In this document: one piece after another, positions 1 to 9,409 of the stretch
How the letters are laid out: each line of letters begins with the position of its first letter
How positions within the stretch are numbered: position 1 is the first letter of the stretch
Notes under the pieces: generated by a model
Told to the model about the DNA's origin: nothing
The model's input: the letters and a program-made list of their open reading frames with translations, nothing else
Database searches by the model: none
From: Reticulomyxa filosa
Lineage: Eukaryota; Foraminifera; Reticulomyxidae
Length of the DNA: 21,224 nt
Direction of reading: 5' to 3'
Assembly (NCBI GenBank): GCA_000512085.1
Contig: ASPP01010493.1
Span: 1-21,224 of the forward strand
Translations under genes and position numbers: made by a program

Positions 1-2
1 CA

Positions 3-554
3 AAGAACATACTCTCTTGGGCAAACAAACAAAAGGCTGATGAAAGGATTGAGGATCAAATGAAGGGACCCGTTTCAGTGCTTGTTCCTTCTTTGTCGTT
101 CGTGAAACCCAACACAGTTCAAATTAAAAATGGGACAGAGGTTCCTCAAGAGTTGTCACTATTGGATACCATCGTTGATTGTACTCCACCTCTTCGTTCC
201 ATTGTGTTTTTCTTTTTGGCCGCAATTTGGTTACTTTTACAGCCCAGTTTGTGTCGTTATCTCAAACTTGTTGTCTATGATATCACTTTTGGAATTCGGC
301 AGCTTCAAACACCTAAGCGTGATAATCGTCCAGCGAGACGATCGACACATGACTATTTCCTTCCCCCTCCAAATGATCTGCCAAACACCTCTTCGGTTTC
401 TTCAAGATATAATCCACCCCGTTCACAGCATGATCCTGCGTTTCGTTCTTCAAACAACTCGCTGGACTCATTTTCAGGACATTCCCAAAATCAAACCTAC
501 CAACCTTATGCATATTACCGAGAGATGAATGATGTGAGGTTCCAACAACAATGA
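3..554 (+). CDS. 3' end of a gene for a single-pass membrane protein (partial, family unknown)
   Basis: The frame of the ATG at 60 is open upstream to the window edge (from base 3), so this is probably the last exon of a longer gene and 60 need not be the start. About the first 60 codons from the ATG are soluble. A strongly hydrophobic stretch follows (roughly bases 202-285; SIVFFFLAAIWLLL then aromatic/Leu residues) that can form one membrane helix. The remaining ~90 residues are polar, rich in Ser, Asn, Pro, Arg and Tyr, and look disordered. The stop is TGA at 552-554. The order is a soluble part, one membrane helix, and a disordered tail with Arg/Lys just after the helix, so the tail is probably cytosolic or nucleoplasmic. 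I do not recognise the family. A stretch ADERIEDQ just before the ATG could be the end of a helical region. The gene converges on the SLBP-like gene. Confidence 0.55.
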   Translation, partial: KNILSWANKQKADERIEDQMKGPVSVLVPSLSFVKPNTVQIKNGTEVPQELSLLDTIVDCTPPLRSIVFFFLAAIWLLLQPSLCRYLKLVVYDITFGIRQLQTPKRDNRPARRSTHDYFLPPPNDLPNTSSVSSRYNPPRSQHDPAFRSSNNSLDSFSGHSQNQTYQPYAYYREMNDVRFQQQ

Positions 555-1067
555 TTTCTAAAAGCATTGACATTTTTCTTGGATAAGTTTAGATAACAAA
601 GCAAATTAGTTACCGTGCGTACGCATTTTGAGGTGGGAAAAATCGTTTTCGGGATGTGTTTAGGTGAGATACAGAAAGCAAAACAAATAAATGTGTCATC
701 AAAAAGATCAACAACTAATAAGAATAATACTCAAATAAAAACTATTTAATCCAAAATGACATTAAAAGCATTGCCCTTTACGAAAAAATTTATTTATTTT
801 CAATGATCACTTGTTGTAATGAAGATTTTTTCTTATTAAGACAACGATTCTAATTTGTTTATTTTTGGCAATGTTCAAACTTAACTTTTTAATTTTTGAA
901 ATAACGCTTTGTAACCGTACAAAGTTCACTGAATTTTTGTCAAAAAAAGCTGATGAAGAAAACATTAAATTATTAAAAAAACGAACAAATGTAAAAAAAC
1001 AACCTTTGCAAGTGTAATACGTTTTGCTGAGAGTATTTTATATATGTAAACAAAAAAATAAAAGTTT
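555..1067. other. AT-rich spacer between convergent genes
   Basis: It lies between the stop codons of the left-edge membrane-protein gene (+) and the SLBP-like gene (-), so it must hold both 3' untranslated regions. It is rich in A and T runs, including several AATAAA-like strings. I see no convincing reading frame, RNA gene or repeat. Confidence 0.5.
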
Positions 1068-1850
1068 TCAACAATTTGAATCCAAGTCATCACTGTCAAA
1101 GTCTTTAATTAGTCTAAGGTTGGAACGTAAAGGTATATGAACAAGAGAATTTAAGCCTAAGTTTTTCAGTATTTTGTTACACTCATCCTCATTGATCTCT
1201 TCCTTATCAGTTTGTTTTTGATTTTGAGGCACTTGGATCGAATTCGAACTAGTCACAATGCTTTCTTTCAAAAGTAAAACATCGTCCATGCATTGTGTGA
1301 AATGCTGTTTCAAAGAATGATAGGAATGAAATAGATTATTACATTTGTGACAAATGAACTTGTTAATTGTACTTGAATTTGTATTCAATTCATCTGTGTG
1401 ATGACATGTAACAAACTGATGCAAATCTTTGCGCCATTTTTTGATTTTGCCATCAAATCTCCGTTTTGATATTTTGTCGAAAGGATCAGGTGGCAATGGC
1501 AAATTTAGTGCGGCTTTGTGTAATGTCGTTTTATTGTATGCTTCCATGAATTGCTGAAAAAATTGATATTCGGGACTTTTTTTCCCCAGTTCTATTTGTC
1601 TCTGTCGCTGGGTTATTCTATGAACATCTTCTTCCTTTTCTTTATTTTGATCTTTTTGGAAATCATTTGATCTCCAATTTGAACTTTCTTTCCGTGTCAT
1701 TCTGTGTGCATCACTTTCATATGGCCTTCTCAAACGTTTTCTGTTTGGCATTCCAATTGAGTAGTCCATTTTTTGATTATTTTCATATTCTTTGCGTGAT
1801 CTTTTGCGAGAGTTTTCCCGGTGACGCTGTTCATTTTGTTCAAACACCAT
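1068..1850 (-). CDS. Histone stem-loop-binding protein (SLBP)-like, with added C2HC zinc finger
   Basis: A single uninterrupted frame of 260 codons. Residues ~15-42 are very rich in Lys/Arg, which suits nuclear import. Residues ~78-147 match the SLBP RNA-binding domain in order: RQRQIELGK...Y (family RRQKQI..GK....Y), a Pro-rich middle, then SKRRFDGKIKKWRKDLHQF (family SRR.WD..IKLW...LH.W). In known SLBPs this domain grips the 3' stem-loop of replication-dependent histone mRNAs in nucleus and cytoplasm. The family's phosphorylated TPNK motif is replaced by PPDPFDK. After the domain, residues 167-187 form C-x2-C-x12-H-x3-C with Phe and Leu at zinc-finger core positions; a finger is not part of animal SLBP. 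An in-frame TGA directly precedes the ATG, supporting this start unless an upstream exon exists. It shares a short divergent spacer with the SPRY gene. The SLBP assignment rests on motif recognition only. Confidence 0.7.
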   Translation of the reverse strand: MVFEQNEQRHRENSRKRSRKEYENNQKMDYSIGMPNRKRLRRPYESDAHRMTRKESSNWRSNDFQKDQNKEKEEDVHRITQRQRQIELGKKSPEYQFFQQFMEAYNKTTLHKAALNLPLPPDPFDKISKRRFDGKIKKWRKDLHQFVTCHHTDELNTNSSTINKFICHKCNNLFHSYHSLKQHFTQCMDDVLLLKESIVTSSNSIQVPQNQKQTDKEEINEDECNKILKNLGLNSLVHIPLRSNLRLIKDFDSDDLDSNC

Positions 1851-2177
1851 TCAATATAAACAAAAAACGTTTTCTAAGTGTATTTATACCGTCTCCATCC
1901 TGGTAAAAGATAAAGTCTTGACAGTTTATATAAACAGCAAAGCCAGAACAAATTTGAGACACTTGAAAACTCGAAAGACCTTCCATATTTATAGTTGAAA
2001 GTTTATCTACAAAAAAGCTGAATACACCCAAAAATCTACATTTTAATATTGGGAAAAACAGCCTGTTGACAATCAGTAAAAGCGTTTGCCGTTGTTTTTT
2101 TCGTTTTAGGTTTTTTCCCTTGCTTTAATAACTTTGAAGTTTGTGAAAAGAAAATATTCTTGTGCACTAAAACAAGA
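1851..2177. promoter_or_regulatory. Divergent promoter region between SLBP-like and SPRY genes
   Basis: About 330 bp separates the ATG of the SLBP-like gene (-) from the likely ATG of the SPRY gene (+, 2178), so it should contain both 5' flanks. No clear TATA box stands out. A 49-codon minus-strand frame beginning at 1986 overlaps the SLBP-like start. It could be a leader ORF or an unrecognised 5' exon, but I could not join it in phase. Confidence 0.35.
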
Positions 2178-3896
2178 ATGGAGTGTTTAAAGAAGAAAGA
2201 CAAGAGCCAAAGCAGCATTTCTTTTGTTGCGACAAATGAAAATGAAAGAGTATATCCCAAGGACAACTTGATGAAAAAACATTCGGAGTGGTGTCAACTC
2301 CAGCAAGAACTGGAATATGAGCTATCACAAATGACAGAGAGTAGCGAGTATTATCAGCAGCAGCAGGCGTCCATTGCATCAATATTCGATCAGTTGATAG
2401 CCTCATTAACAGCAAAAAAAATGGACTGTTTGAAACAATGGGAGGAGTCTCTGTTACGACACCGAAGAATGCTACAAGAGCAAATTGATCAAACAAGAGT
2501 GCATATAAACACTTTACATGGAGCCATTGAAGCAGCCAACCACAGTGTAAAAGCAGACACGACAAAGTATGAAACCGAGGCAAAACTTGAGAACAAGACA
2601 CAATTGGAAACGATGATTGATGAAATGCACAATAGCTTATCAAAAATGACTCACTATTCAAAAGAAGTGTCGTTTACGTATGACAAAAGAGTATATATGC
2701 AATTGTTGGAAATAGTCCAAAACTTTGGTGTTGTCTCCGTAGTCAATAAGACAACGCAAGATAATAAACTCTTGTCGAATGAAACAGACAAATGGACATT
2801 GCCTGATGGACGTTCACTCCCACCAGCACTCTCCAGTGTCACTAGCAATTCGAAATTATCGACGCCAAGGAGTGAGAGCACAAAAGAGATAACATCCATG
2901 TTTCCAAATGCCAAGACAAGTGTACGCCGTGATATCATGCACATAAGCAAGAGTACACCTCTTTCGTCCGAAAAGGAAACAAACGACCTTTTAGATCTCC
3001 GTTTTTTTTGGAAAGCAAAAACAGCGTGCTATGAGTGTGAGTCTCGACGTGGAAACTCCTTCAAATCGAATCAACGATACAAACATGGTTCAATCATCTT
3101 CGTCACACACATTTACGTCCTCTCGACTATTGAATTTATGGTGGCTACACAAAGTTTTTTGTTTTCATATACCCTCTTTGAATCAAATAAACAATACAAA
3201 ACATGCATACAGGTACAAGCATTGCCAGAAGTGTATCCGTTTAGATATTTTGCGGACAGGGATGGAATAAAGTTAACCAATAACCATTGTCGCATTCGTG
3301 GTGATAATCGAAGCACAGCACATTGCAGTCGGCTCACGAATTTGTGCATAATAAAGGAAGGTTTTAACAGCGGTCGACATCTGTTCAAAATTAAATGCCG
3401 TTCTAAATGTCCCAACTTGTCCAACCAAATTGGATTCTTAACCAATCCAAACTGTGTCGTAATGACCTCGTGTGCTTCTTCGTTGCACCTGAGTCAATCT
3501 CCGGAGATTGGCCTTTCTTATTATTTGATGAGCAATGGAAGATTGTATCATTACAATGGCTTTGAAAATCAGAGGTATTGTTATATGGAAAAAACGTCTT
3601 TAGATGGGAGTCCAACATATTCACCAGTCGAACAAAAACAACAAATAACACCCACTAATTCAAGTGAAATCAATTCCCCATTAATGCAAACTTGCAGAGA
3701 ACATTTTGCAGAAATAAAATGGCAAAACGGAGATACTCTGGTATTTTTATTAGATCTTGATAATAAGCAGATTACGTTTTATGTCAACCATTTCTTGGTT
3801 GGCACTGTTAAGACTATTCTCACCAGCTTCTCTTATTACTTGGCTATTTGTTGCTGTAGTAAAATAAGCCATTGTGACTATGAATGTATTAAATAA
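2178..3896 (+). CDS. Coiled-coil / SPRY (B30.2-like) domain protein
   Basis: The first ATG is at 2178; the frame stays open to a TAA at 3894-3896 (about 572 codons). The N-terminal third is Gln/Glu/Lys/Leu-rich and helical, with coiled-coil spacing (ELEYELSQMTES through QLETMIDEMHNSLSKM). The middle is Ser/Thr-rich. The C-terminal ~170 residues look like a SPRY domain: FNSGRHLFKIKC, then IGFLTNPN, then WQNGDTLVFLLDLDNKQITF and a final YYLAICC strand. SPRY domains bind peptide partners, and a coiled coil before SPRY recalls TRIM-like proteins, but no RING or B-box is visible. Bases 3141-3212 look like a 72-nt intron (GTGGCT...ATACAG, T-rich, multiple of three). Bases 3009-3130 also read as a Ser/Thr-rich protein in another frame after a run of eight T (3003-3010), so an intron or indel there is possible. 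The middle of the protein (residues ~275-345) is therefore uncertain. Confidence 0.65.
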   Translation: MECLKKKDKSQSSISFVATNENERVYPKDNLMKKHSEWCQLQQELEYELSQMTESSEYYQQQQASIASIFDQLIASLTAKKMDCLKQWEESLLRHRRMLQEQIDQTRVHINTLHGAIEAANHSVKADTTKYETEAKLENKTQLETMIDEMHNSLSKMTHYSKEVSFTYDKRVYMQLLEIVQNFGVVSVVNKTTQDNKLLSNETDKWTLPDGRSLPPALSSVTSNSKLSTPRSESTKEITSMFPNAKTSVRRDIMHISKSTPLSSEKETNDLLDLRFFWKAKTACYECESRRGNSFKSNQRYKHGSIIFVTHIYVLSTIEFMVATQSFLFSYTLFESNKQYKTCIQVQALPEVYPFRYFADRDGIKLTNNHCRIRGDNRSTAHCSRLTNLCIIKEGFNSGRHLFKIKCRSKCPNLSNQIGFLTNPNCVVMTSCASSLHLSQSPEIGLSYYLMSNGRLYHYNGFENQRYCYMEKTSLDGSPTYSPVEQKQQITPTNSSEINSPLMQTCREHFAEIKWQNGDTLVFLLDLDNKQITFYVNHFLVGTVKTILTSFSYYLAICCCSKISHCDYECIK

Positions 3897-4199
3897 TGCT
3901 GCTTTGAGCATATTTACTTTACTATTACATTGTAGACCTTTTTTTCTCTCTCTTTTTCGTTTTGTGTGCTGTTCTAGTATTATTATGTTTAATTCATCGT
4001 TTTTATTTTTGGTTATCTTGTATTGCGAATAATCTAATTGATGAAATATGAGGTATGGGCTTTCTCAGTACAATTTATTGAAAAGGAAAAGGATTAAATA
4101 ACAGTAATACGAAGCTTCTTTTAGCAACACGTCTAAACTTCAAATTGGAAAAGGGTTTTAATTAAGAGAACTCCAAAGTGAGAGTGATCAACTTCCAAT
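3897..4199. promoter_or_regulatory. Spacer and MSH2 5' flank
   Basis: It is a 303 bp AT-rich stretch between the SPRY stop and the predicted MSH2 ATG, both on the plus strand. It must contain the 3' end of one transcript and the promoter of the next. A pyrimidine-rich run (ttttttctctctctttttcg, ~3939-3960) is the only distinctive element. Confidence 0.35.
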
Positions 4200-7100
4200 A
4201 TGAGCCGCAGAGGTTAGTGTTTCTATTACTTTTCCAAAAGGCTCGAACATTATTTTTAAAAAAACAAAAACAAAAGACCCACAGTTCAATGTGAAAGAAT
4301 TTGTTGAGTGGTTTCAACAATTACCGAAAAATACGAACACATTAAGAATATTTCGAAGAGATGGTTTTTATCAGATATATGGAGATTTTGTGTCCAATAT
4401 TGCAACCGAGTTTTTGAAGTCGGCACAAACAATATCTTGGGTTGGTGAAAAAGATGAAGAAGGTTCGGACCAACATGAATTAGTTCCTTGCGTTTCAATA
4501 AAGCCCAAAGTTGATAAAACAAAAAAAGAATCCCTTGTTGATAGGTTTGAAAAGTATAAGCAACCGAACAAACAAAAAAAGCAAAAATAAATGACAGATG
4601 TGCGAAAGTATCATCCACGATTACTTAACACGAAAAGGGAAGAATGTGGAAATTTATGAGCGCGATAGCGACGGTTCCTGGAACGTGTCCAACAAAGCAT
4701 CTCCTGGCAACACAAGCGGATTAGAAGGATGTATTGATGTCAACACGAACACGACCCAATCGTATTTGATGAGTGTATATGTTGTGTTTTCGGATGACGG
4801 AGCAAAAAGGGTAAGGACAAAACACCAAAAACGAAGCACATAAAATTGGGGCTTGCAAGACAACTCTACTTTATATACGTGTATGTGTGTGTGGATGTCG
4901 TATGTATAAAGACATTAGGAATAGGTTTATGTGATAGTAACTCTTTGCGAATGGAAATAGCAGAAATGTTGGACAATAAGCATTACACGAATATCCAAGC
5001 TTTGCTTGTCGGTAAAGGTGTGAAAGAGGCCATTGTGCAATCCAATGCAAGCAAACAGTATTGGAGAGAAATGGAGCATCTGGAAAATATTTTGCGTAGG
5101 TCTCAGGTTGGAATTGCGGATAGTACAGGTACATTGATGCTTCTGTCAACGAAAGCAAAACAGCAGTCAATAAGGAGGAAGAGGAAGAGGAAAAAAAAAA
5201 GCAATCCTAGTGTATTGTGTAAACAGGAAGATGGCCTTCGTTGAAAGACCAAAGGCAATTGGAATTAACGGTAGAAACACTTGCAAATGACAGAAGCAAA
5301 AAAAGATTAATGTCACTACTCGTGAATAAGAATTTGGGATTAATTGCAATCAATGCTTTAATTAATCAATGGGATTTGTATATAAACAACGTTAATCACG
5401 GCCAATTTGACATTGTCGAATACAAAGCAACGTCGTTTATGAAATTGGATGGCGCTGCAATACATGCACTTAATTTATTCCCGTCCATTACAGATAGTTA
5501 ACAATTGCATTGAATCTATCTCTTGCTTTGTTCATTCAATTTTGTTAATTATTTTGTTTGTCATTTTAGCCAATTCTAATATGTCATTATTTGGATTGCT
5601 GAACAAATGCCAAACCCCAATGGGGAGTCGGCTGCTGTCTTCTTGGATCCGACAGCCTTTGGTTGACATTGAAAAAATTAAACGAAGACAAAAATTGGTC
5701 ACTCTATTCTTTCAAAATACAGGTAGGTTTTATATATAAATAAAAAAAATTACTCCTTTTGTATGAGACAATGTTTGTGGACAGATGTGAGATCCAAATT
5801 GCGTGATGATTTAATGCGAGGATTGCCTGATTTGGAAAAGGTATCGAATAAACTACGTCGCGGCAAAGCTTCGTTAAAGGAATGTGTGAGTCTTTACAAC
5901 TTTTGTCAACGACTTCCCTGGATTAAAGAAGCGCTATCTGAAGTACAGGATATGCTATGGGAAGACAGTTAATTGAAATTAAATCATTGAATGAAGGTAA
6001 TATTACAAATTACACTTGATTTACAAAAAAAAAAAAAACAGCGAAAGTGAAAGATGATAGTGACATAGCAATGAAAGAAACAAAAGAAGATGAATCACAA
6101 AACAAAAGCGAAAAAGACGTACAAAATGAATACAATCTGGACGAAATGGATGTGTCTGGATTGAGTCCGTTTCAGATATTGGAGAGACAATTTATTAAGC
6201 CATTGTCCGTGATAAGCCACAACTTTCACAATTTTTCGGCGATGGTAGAGAAAGTCGTTGATTTGGAAAAAGTGACAACTCAAAGAGAATACCTCATTAG
6301 TGCTACTTATGATGAAGTGTTATCCGAATTGGACAAAAAACTAAGAAAAGTGGACAAAGAAATGGAATCGATCCGACAGAACTTTAGCGCCCTCTTTAAC
6401 ACCAAAAATAACAAAGACATTGTCACACTGACTTACAAAAATACATATGGTTGGCATTTGAGAGTGCCAATGTCAACAAAGGGCCTTAAGGACTTGCCGT
6501 CAACTTACACCAAACTCGCAAGCGCGAAAAACGGTGTGTTGTACGGCACTAGCGCATTGGATGATTTGTCCAAGCAGAAACAGCGCGTTATGAGCAAATA
6601 TAATCAAAGGCAAGATGCCATCATTAAAAAAGTTCTTGAAGTTACCACATCTTATCTTCCTGTTATTTCCAATTCCGTTCAAGCGCTCAGTCATTTGGAT
6701 GTCCTTTTAAGCTTTGCTCATGTTGCAAGTTGTGCGCCTCAGGTTTGTTTTTTTTTCTTCATTGTTGTTCATTTGAAGGAAATCACAGAAAGGAGGAGAG
6801 TCGAATAGACACATAAGCAAAGGAATTGGAAAAACAAACAAACAATCATTTATTGTAGACTTATGTTTGTCCAAAAATATTGGCTATGGGAAGTGGTGAA
6901 ATGATCGCAGTTAAAGCAAGACATCCATGTTTGGAGATGCAAGACCAATTATTTAGTGCAAGTGGATCTATTAGTATGGATGAAAATAAAAATGATTTAA
7001 ATTCAGATTTTGATGATAATGTTCTCACTTCTCGTGAAATGGGAAAATGTGTTTCGAATGATGTCTCTCTTATTGCACAAAAGTCCAACTTTCAAATCGT

Positions 7101-8078
7101 TACTGGTCCCAATATGGGAGGCAAATCTACATATATACGCATGATTGGCTTGCTTGCGCTAATGGCCCAGATTGGCTCTTTCGTCCCTTGTGAAAAAGCT
7201 ATTATTACCGTTGTCGACAGTATCTTAGCCAGAGTTGGAGCGGGTGACCATCAATTGAAAGGCTTGTCTACCTTTATGGCAGAAATGCTGGAAACTGGAA
7301 CCATTTTGGAAGCTGCAACTTCAAATAGTTTGGTTATTATTGATGAATTGGGTAGAGGTACATCTACTTATGATGGATTTGGCATTGCTTATGCTATCAG
7401 TGAACACATCGCGAAGGATTTGGGATGCTTTTGTCTGTTTGCAACGCATTTTCATGAATTGACTGCTTTAGCAAATACTTTGAACGGGTTTGAAATCACA
7501 AACTATTTCAATAATCTAAATCTTTGAAAATAAAACAATTTTAGGAAAGAAAAACAACTGATGCCTTTAACCAAACAAATTTTCATTGTTATGATTGATC
7601 GATACATTCAATAGAGTCGTGAACAAACACGTGACTGCATACAAAGATGACGAAAAGAACCAATTGACAATGTTGTACAAAATACAGGATGGTCCATGTG
7701 ATCACTCATTTGGAATTCAAGTAGCACAATTAGCTAAATTCCCCAAACAGGTAATCGAAAGAGCTGAACAAAAAGCCCAAGATTTGGAATCCGTCACCAA
7801 AAGACCAAAGATTACTTTGCAAACTTTTGCACAAGTGCGATTGCTGATGACGGAATTTGATGAACATAAAAAAAAAAGCAAAACTGAGACCGAACACAAC
7901 GAAGCATTACAAATTTTCAAGTATGTCTTGTTGTCACATATTCTATATAATCTTAATTATGAAGCAACTACCTTGTGTTAATAGACAAAAGCTGAGCAAT
8001 ATGTGCGAAAAAAACCAAGACTTGGATAGTTTGGTCAAGAATATCCTATCTGGTGGTACAGTGGAAATGATCCCATAA
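4200..8078 (+). CDS. MSH2: DNA mismatch-repair ATPase MSH2 (11 exons)
   Basis: MSH2 pairs with MSH6 or MSH3 in the nucleus to recognise mismatches and start repair. Predicted exons: 4200-4212, 4277-4553, 4609-4810, 4837-5128, 5227-5496, 5570-5722, 5785-5967, 6042-6742, 6859-7487, 7615-7920, 7985-8078; they sum to 3120 nt, 1039 residues (human 934). The tiny first exon joins to give [16 protein letters not shown]. The mismatch-binding domain has [14 protein letters not shown], and the connector has NKASPGN. The lever/clamp part follows in exons 5-8. The ATPase has Walker [14 protein letters not shown] (~780), signature [12 protein letters not shown] (~832), Walker [18 protein letters not shown] (~855) and FATHFHEL, all intact. 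The C-terminal dimerisation part contains [22 protein letters not shown]. The family is certain. The weak point is 4811-4860: I chose a 26-nt intron (4811-4836) to keep frame, which leaves an unusual stretch before the conserved [10 protein letters not shown]. Confidence 0.95.
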
Positions 8079-8263
8079 ACGCTTCAGACAGCATTTTGTG
8101 AGCGGTGTATTGGATTTTTGTTTTTAATTATTTAACAGCCAACTCATAGTTTTTCTTTTTTTTCAAAAATTTCTCGATACACGCTTCGAATACTTCGTAG
8201 AAGCAGCAAATGAAAAACATTTTTCTCCAAACGTGAATAAAATTGTCCTGAAGAATTTTAAAA

Positions 8264-8281
8264 ATTTCATAATTATGAAAT
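8264..8281. repeat. 18-bp perfect palindrome
   Basis: The string atttcataattatgaaat reads the same on both strands. It lies about 190 bp after the MSH2 stop, probably in or near the 3' untranslated region. In DNA this AT-rich it may be chance. Confidence 0.5.
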
Positions 8282-8742
8282 GAGTTGAATAAAAATCAAG
8301 ATGAAGTCAAAATCAAGAATCAAAACTATATTCAAAGATAGCAAAATTAACAGATGTTTTAATTATTCTTCAAAAAATTTATTTATCAAGTCATCAACCC
8401 ATCAAAATTTTATTTAATTTTTGACTGTTTATGTTTCAAAGTTTCATAAAATACAAGTTATATTTCATAAAAATAAATAAACAAATTATTATTACTGTTA
8501 ATGATCCAATATACACAATTTAGTCTTCATTTGAATTTGTAGTGTATTATTTATCATATGGTTCAATATTGCAATAAAATCAATACAATGGATAAAGTTC
8601 TTTCATTCTTAAATTTAAATTAGTTTTGAAATAATATTATTATATCTGTTAAATAATATATTACCATTTTTTGTACTTGTCATTTTCTGATTTTAATACA
8701 AAGAATGATAACACATTTATCATTATTTAATTGTTTGATATC

Positions 8743-8894
8743 ACTATAAATATTTGCAATTTTTTTGATAAAAAATTAACGTTTTTTTAATAATGTATCT
8801 CTACGTCGGAGAATCTAAAATACCTTTGATTTTTAATAAAAGATTTTGAAAAAACGTTAATTTTTTATCAAAAAAATTGCAAATATTTATAGTG
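8743..8894. repeat. Long inverted repeat (about 45-bp arms, ~60-bp centre)
   Basis: The left arm (about 8743-8787) reads CACTATAAATATTTGCAA, then a T run, GATAAAAAATTAACG and a T run. The right arm (8849-8894) is its reverse complement over about 45 bp with essentially no mismatch. The centre contains a short TCTC...GAGA pair around ACGTCG. It may be a foldback/MITE-like element or a recent inverted duplication. I could not define target-site duplications, and no coding sequence lies inside. Confidence 0.75.
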
Positions 8895-9409
8895 GTGCAT
8901 TTTGGGGTCTTTTTTTTTGCGGTCGATTATACTTCGATTTATGTTAAAATTAGCTCAAAAGCAAAGCACAAATAAATGAAGAATAGTATTATTTTCAAAT
9001 TAAATTGCAAATATTCATATTGAAAGAGCAATAGCATGAAATGTTGTTGTTAATACAATTGATAAAATTCGTTAAAAGGTCTTTGGGTTATATTTTCTTT
9101 CATCAAATAAAAGACTTGTTCTCTTGTTTGCTTTATTTCTTGACATGCTTAAAAAAAGCCTGACCCAGAGAAATACAATAAGTCTAAAAATGCACATCAT
9201 TTTTTGATTGTTTACAATTCATAATGAGCTAACAAGGAGCCAACATAAACTAGTACTTTTGTTTGATCGGCCAAGCACAAGAAATATTTTGGAGATTTTT
9301 GAGCAAATGAACTTGTGTTCTAACATACCCAACAAACACACAAAAACAATGGTATCATAACAGTATGAATGATTGAATGACACGTACTATCGGATTGAAA
9401 CGACAACAT

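Larger units (their letters stand above)
8079..9409. other. 1.3 kb AT-rich spacer between convergent MSH2 and actin-family genes
   Basis: Both flanking genes end here. The spacer is very AT-rich and has no convincing reading frame. It contains an 18-bp perfect palindrome (8264-8281) and the long inverted repeat listed separately. A partial third copy of the repeat arm (ttgcaaatattcatat) begins near 9005. Confidence 0.5.

Noticed and set aside
130-528. Plus-strand frame with hydrophobic start overlapping the left-edge gene
   Set aside because: It overlaps the longer frame that stays open to the window edge, and it has no better features.
1840-2031. Small minus-strand frame as a 5' exon of the SLBP-like gene
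   Set aside because: I could not find a donor and acceptor pair that joins it to the SLBP-like frame in phase, and an in-frame stop directly precedes the SLBP-like ATG.
2167-2661. A 164-codon minus-strand frame
   Set aside because: It is antisense to the coiled-coil part of the SPRY gene, with no family features and Cys/Ser/Leu-rich composition as expected from the complement of Lys/Gln/Glu codons.
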